Below are positions 63,127-64,000 of a DNA stretch of 64,000 nt, in pieces. The DNA lies in NCBI GenBank assembly GCA_034506255.1, contig JAPDPX010000010.1, forward strand, positions 177,403-241,402. The letters are read 5' to 3'. Within the stretch, counting starts at the first letter, position 1; every line of letters starts with the position of its first letter. This DNA comes from a candidate division KSB1 bacterium (GTDB lineage: Bacteria; Zhuqueibacterota; Zhuqueibacteria; Zhuqueibacterales; Zhuqueibacteraceae). The notes beneath the pieces are model-generated. The model did no database searches. It worked only from the letters and a program-made list of their open reading frames with translations, and was not told where the DNA came from. The position numbers were made by a program, and so were the translations under genes.

Positions 63127-63133
63127 GTTAGCC
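63127..63133 (+). other. Candidate attI/cassette junction core site
   Basis: The heptamer GTTAGCC approximates the integron core GTTRRRY. Its reverse complement GGCTAAC is exactly the 5' core of the attC at 63780, which is what cassette integration predicts: after insertion the first six bases of the cassette come from the attC. This matches a recombination point between 63127 and 63128. Confidence 0.7.
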
Positions 63134-63166
63134 AGCAACAGCCTGGCCGTGTTAACAGGAGAGCTT

Positions 63167-63757
63167 ATGAAGATACTTATCACTGAATTTATGAGCCTCG
63201 ACGGTGTTGTTCAGGCCCCAGGCGGGGCGACGGAAGACACCGACGGCGGTTTTGCTCATGGTGGATGGTTCTTAAAGTACTTTGACCCCGAAGTGATCGG
63301 CGGCACGTTTGACGACCTCGCCAAGCAGAGTGACGCGCTCTTGCAAGGACGCCGCACCTATCAAACGTCCGCCGCTGCTTGGCCAAGCCGCTCGGGAGAC
63401 CCGTTCTCAGACTGGATCAACAAGGTGCAGAAGTACGTGGTCTCCAACACGCTCAGCGAGAAGGACATCACGTGGCATCCGACGACGATCATTCGTGGCG
63501 ACGATTTCTTGCAAAAAGTCTCCGACCTACGGGCGCAGCCAGGGGGATACATTTACGTGTACGGCAGCGCAGCGATGGTTCGGTCGTTGCTCGCTGCTGA
63601 CCTTGTCGATGAGTTATTGCTGACGATCGGGCCAGTGATTCTCGGCGGGGGTAAGACAATCTTTCCCGCAAACGGGAAAGCAATGCCGTTCGAACTGGTA
63701 TCGATGACTAAAGCAAGCACGGGCGCGTTGGTCTGCCGATATGTGCGTGCACGTTAG
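63167..63757 (+). CDS. Dihydrofolate-reductase-family (RibD C-terminal) protein, gene cassette
   Basis: A 196-residue protein of the RibD-C/dihydrofolate reductase superfamily, carried in an integron cassette. The ATG of MKILITEF is preceded by AGGAGAG; the frame upstream is not coding. Family features are MSLDGVVQAPG, LLQGRRTYQTSAA, VSNTLSEKDITW, YVYGSAAMVRSLL and LLTIGPVILGGGKTIFP. Members include antibiotic-resistance-like DHFRs but also uncharacterised reductases (YyaP/YwjB type); the key DHFR positions cannot be read confidently, so resistance should not be assumed. The cassette lies between the intI-proximal core and attC at 63780. Confidence 0.9.
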   Translation: MKILITEFMSLDGVVQAPGGATEDTDGGFAHGGWFLKYFDPEVIGGTFDDLAKQSDALLQGRRTYQTSAAAWPSRSGDPFSDWINKVQKYVVSNTLSEKDITWHPTTIIRGDDFLQKVSDLRAQPGGYIYVYGSAAMVRSLLAADLVDELLLTIGPVILGGGKTIFPANGKAMPFELVSMTKASTGALVCRYVRAR

Positions 63758-63779
63758 CCCCTCTTCCGCCCTCGGTGCT

Positions 63780-63849
63780 GGCTAACAACGGGTTCCAGCC
63801 GACGTTGCTCCGCTGCGCTCCGCAACGCGGCTGAACCTGACCGTTGGGC
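63780..63849 (+). other. attC site (59-base element)
   Basis: A 70-bp imperfect palindrome from GGCTAAC (63780-63786) to GTTGGGC (63843-63849). The inner part pairs AACGGGTTCCAGCC...GTTGC with GCAAC...GGCTGAACCTGACCGTT with the unpaired bases expected of an attC. The 3' core GTTGGGC fits GTTRRRY. It lies 22 bases past the cassette stop codon. Confidence 0.9.
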
Positions 63850-63952
63850 GAAATTCAACCAGCAACTATCTTCGTATCCCCTCGGTGAACCACATCTTTC
63901 CTCTGGGTGAATCGCTGCGTATCTTTGCGCAAAATTCACCAGGAGGAGTCCC

Positions 63953-64000
63953 ATGTGGCCTCGCAGACGGCGGGTGCGTCCCGCGGCGCGTCTTGCCCTC
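63953..64000 (+). CDS. Start of second cassette gene, cut by window end
   Basis: An ATG with AGGAGG a few bases upstream begins a frame that is open to the window end (16 residues: MWPRRRRVRPAARLAL). It is preceded by the attC, so it would be the first gene of the next cassette. The sequence is too short to assign; the strong ribosome-binding site is the main support. Confidence 0.5.
   Translation, partial: MWPRRRRVRPAARLAL

Larger units (their letters stand above)
61787..64000 (+). mobile_element. Chromosomal integron in reverse orientation (intI, one full cassette, start of another)
   Basis: intI is followed downstream by a palindrome array, a candidate attI core (GTTAGCC at 63127), one gene cassette (63128-63843), an attC (63780-63849) and the beginning of a second cassette. 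intI and cassettes share one strand, as in the reverse integrons described in Treponema denticola and Blastopirellula, whereas classical integrons have divergent intI. The right end is cut by the window. Confidence 0.8.

Noticed and set aside
63167..63757. Trimethoprim-resistance DHFR (dfr) annotation
   Set aside because: The protein fits the wider RibD-C/DHFR superfamily but shows no clear similarity to the dfrA or dfrB resistance enzymes, so resistance is not claimed.
63753..63786. GTTAGCC and GGCTAAC pair as the attC arms
   Set aside because: The pair only gives a short inverted repeat; the 70-bp element at 63780-63849 has the internal pairing and 3' core expected of attC.

Overview
The window reads as a GC-rich bacterial chromosome segment from the Fibrobacteres-Chlorobi-Bacteroidetes (FCB) side of the tree, plausibly a KSB1/Zhuqueibacterota-like lineage. 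The grounds are indirect: three secreted proteins end in Por/T9SS-type sorting domains carrying the N-x-PNPFNP-type motif, there is a PorV-like barrel plus TPR protein, a GWxTD protein, a CarA with the Bacteroidetes-style D-C-G-x-K segment, and many MglB-like roadblock proteins. No rRNA or tRNA gene was found, so the taxonomy is an inference.

Layout. (1) 1-16.1 kb: a nonribosomal peptide synthetase locus on the + strand: three C-A-PCP modules on three proteins (the first cut by the window edge), a secreted hydrolase gene inserted on the opposite strand, then two overlapping alpha/beta-hydrolase genes of the exosortase-A-associated type and an MsbA-like ABC exporter. All three adenylation domains read as glycine-activating and no thioesterase domain is present. 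(2) 16.2-26.8 kb, all on the - strand: a DUF1638 protein, a UroD/MtaA-fold protein, a corrinoid protein, six roadblock/LC7-type proteins, one Ras-like GTPase, a protoglobin, a DUF3365 c-heme membrane sensor and a secreted beta-rich protein. This is the strongest candidate for an undescribed system: a possible gas/redox-sensing GTPase switch next to a corrinoid module. (3) 28-48.6 kb: mostly housekeeping genes: carA, a DUF5989 peptide, cdsA, pyrD and pyrK, a TPR lipoprotein, an unusual sirtuin, a GNAT acetyltransferase, a PorV-like/TPR protein, a class III nucleotide cyclase, split heptose kinase and nucleotidyltransferase genes, a GWxTD protein, an unrecognised protein, thyX, an M48 lipoprotein protease and a TolB-like protein. 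(4) 48.6-57.3 kb: repeat-rich DNA around three secreted proteins, including a roughly 180-bp palindromic repeat family that brackets a 2.3-kb secreted-protein pair. (5) 57.3-60.2 kb: a TonB-dependent receptor and a lipoprotein. (6) 61.3-64 kb: a chromosomal integron in the reverse orientation (intI and cassettes on the same strand). It holds a regularly spaced palindrome array, one dihydrofolate-reductase-family cassette with a recognisable attC, and the start of a second cassette.

How the genes work together. The NRPS proteins, paired hydrolases and exporter look like one biosynthesis-and-export pathway for a glycine-rich peptide or peptide portion. In the roadblock array, the LC7 proteins are likely partners or activators of the single GTPase, with the protoglobin and DUF3365 protein as heme-based inputs; the output and the link to the corrinoid genes are unknown. 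The pyrimidine genes pyrK and pyrD overlap by 4 bp and form a class 1B dihydroorotate dehydrogenase.
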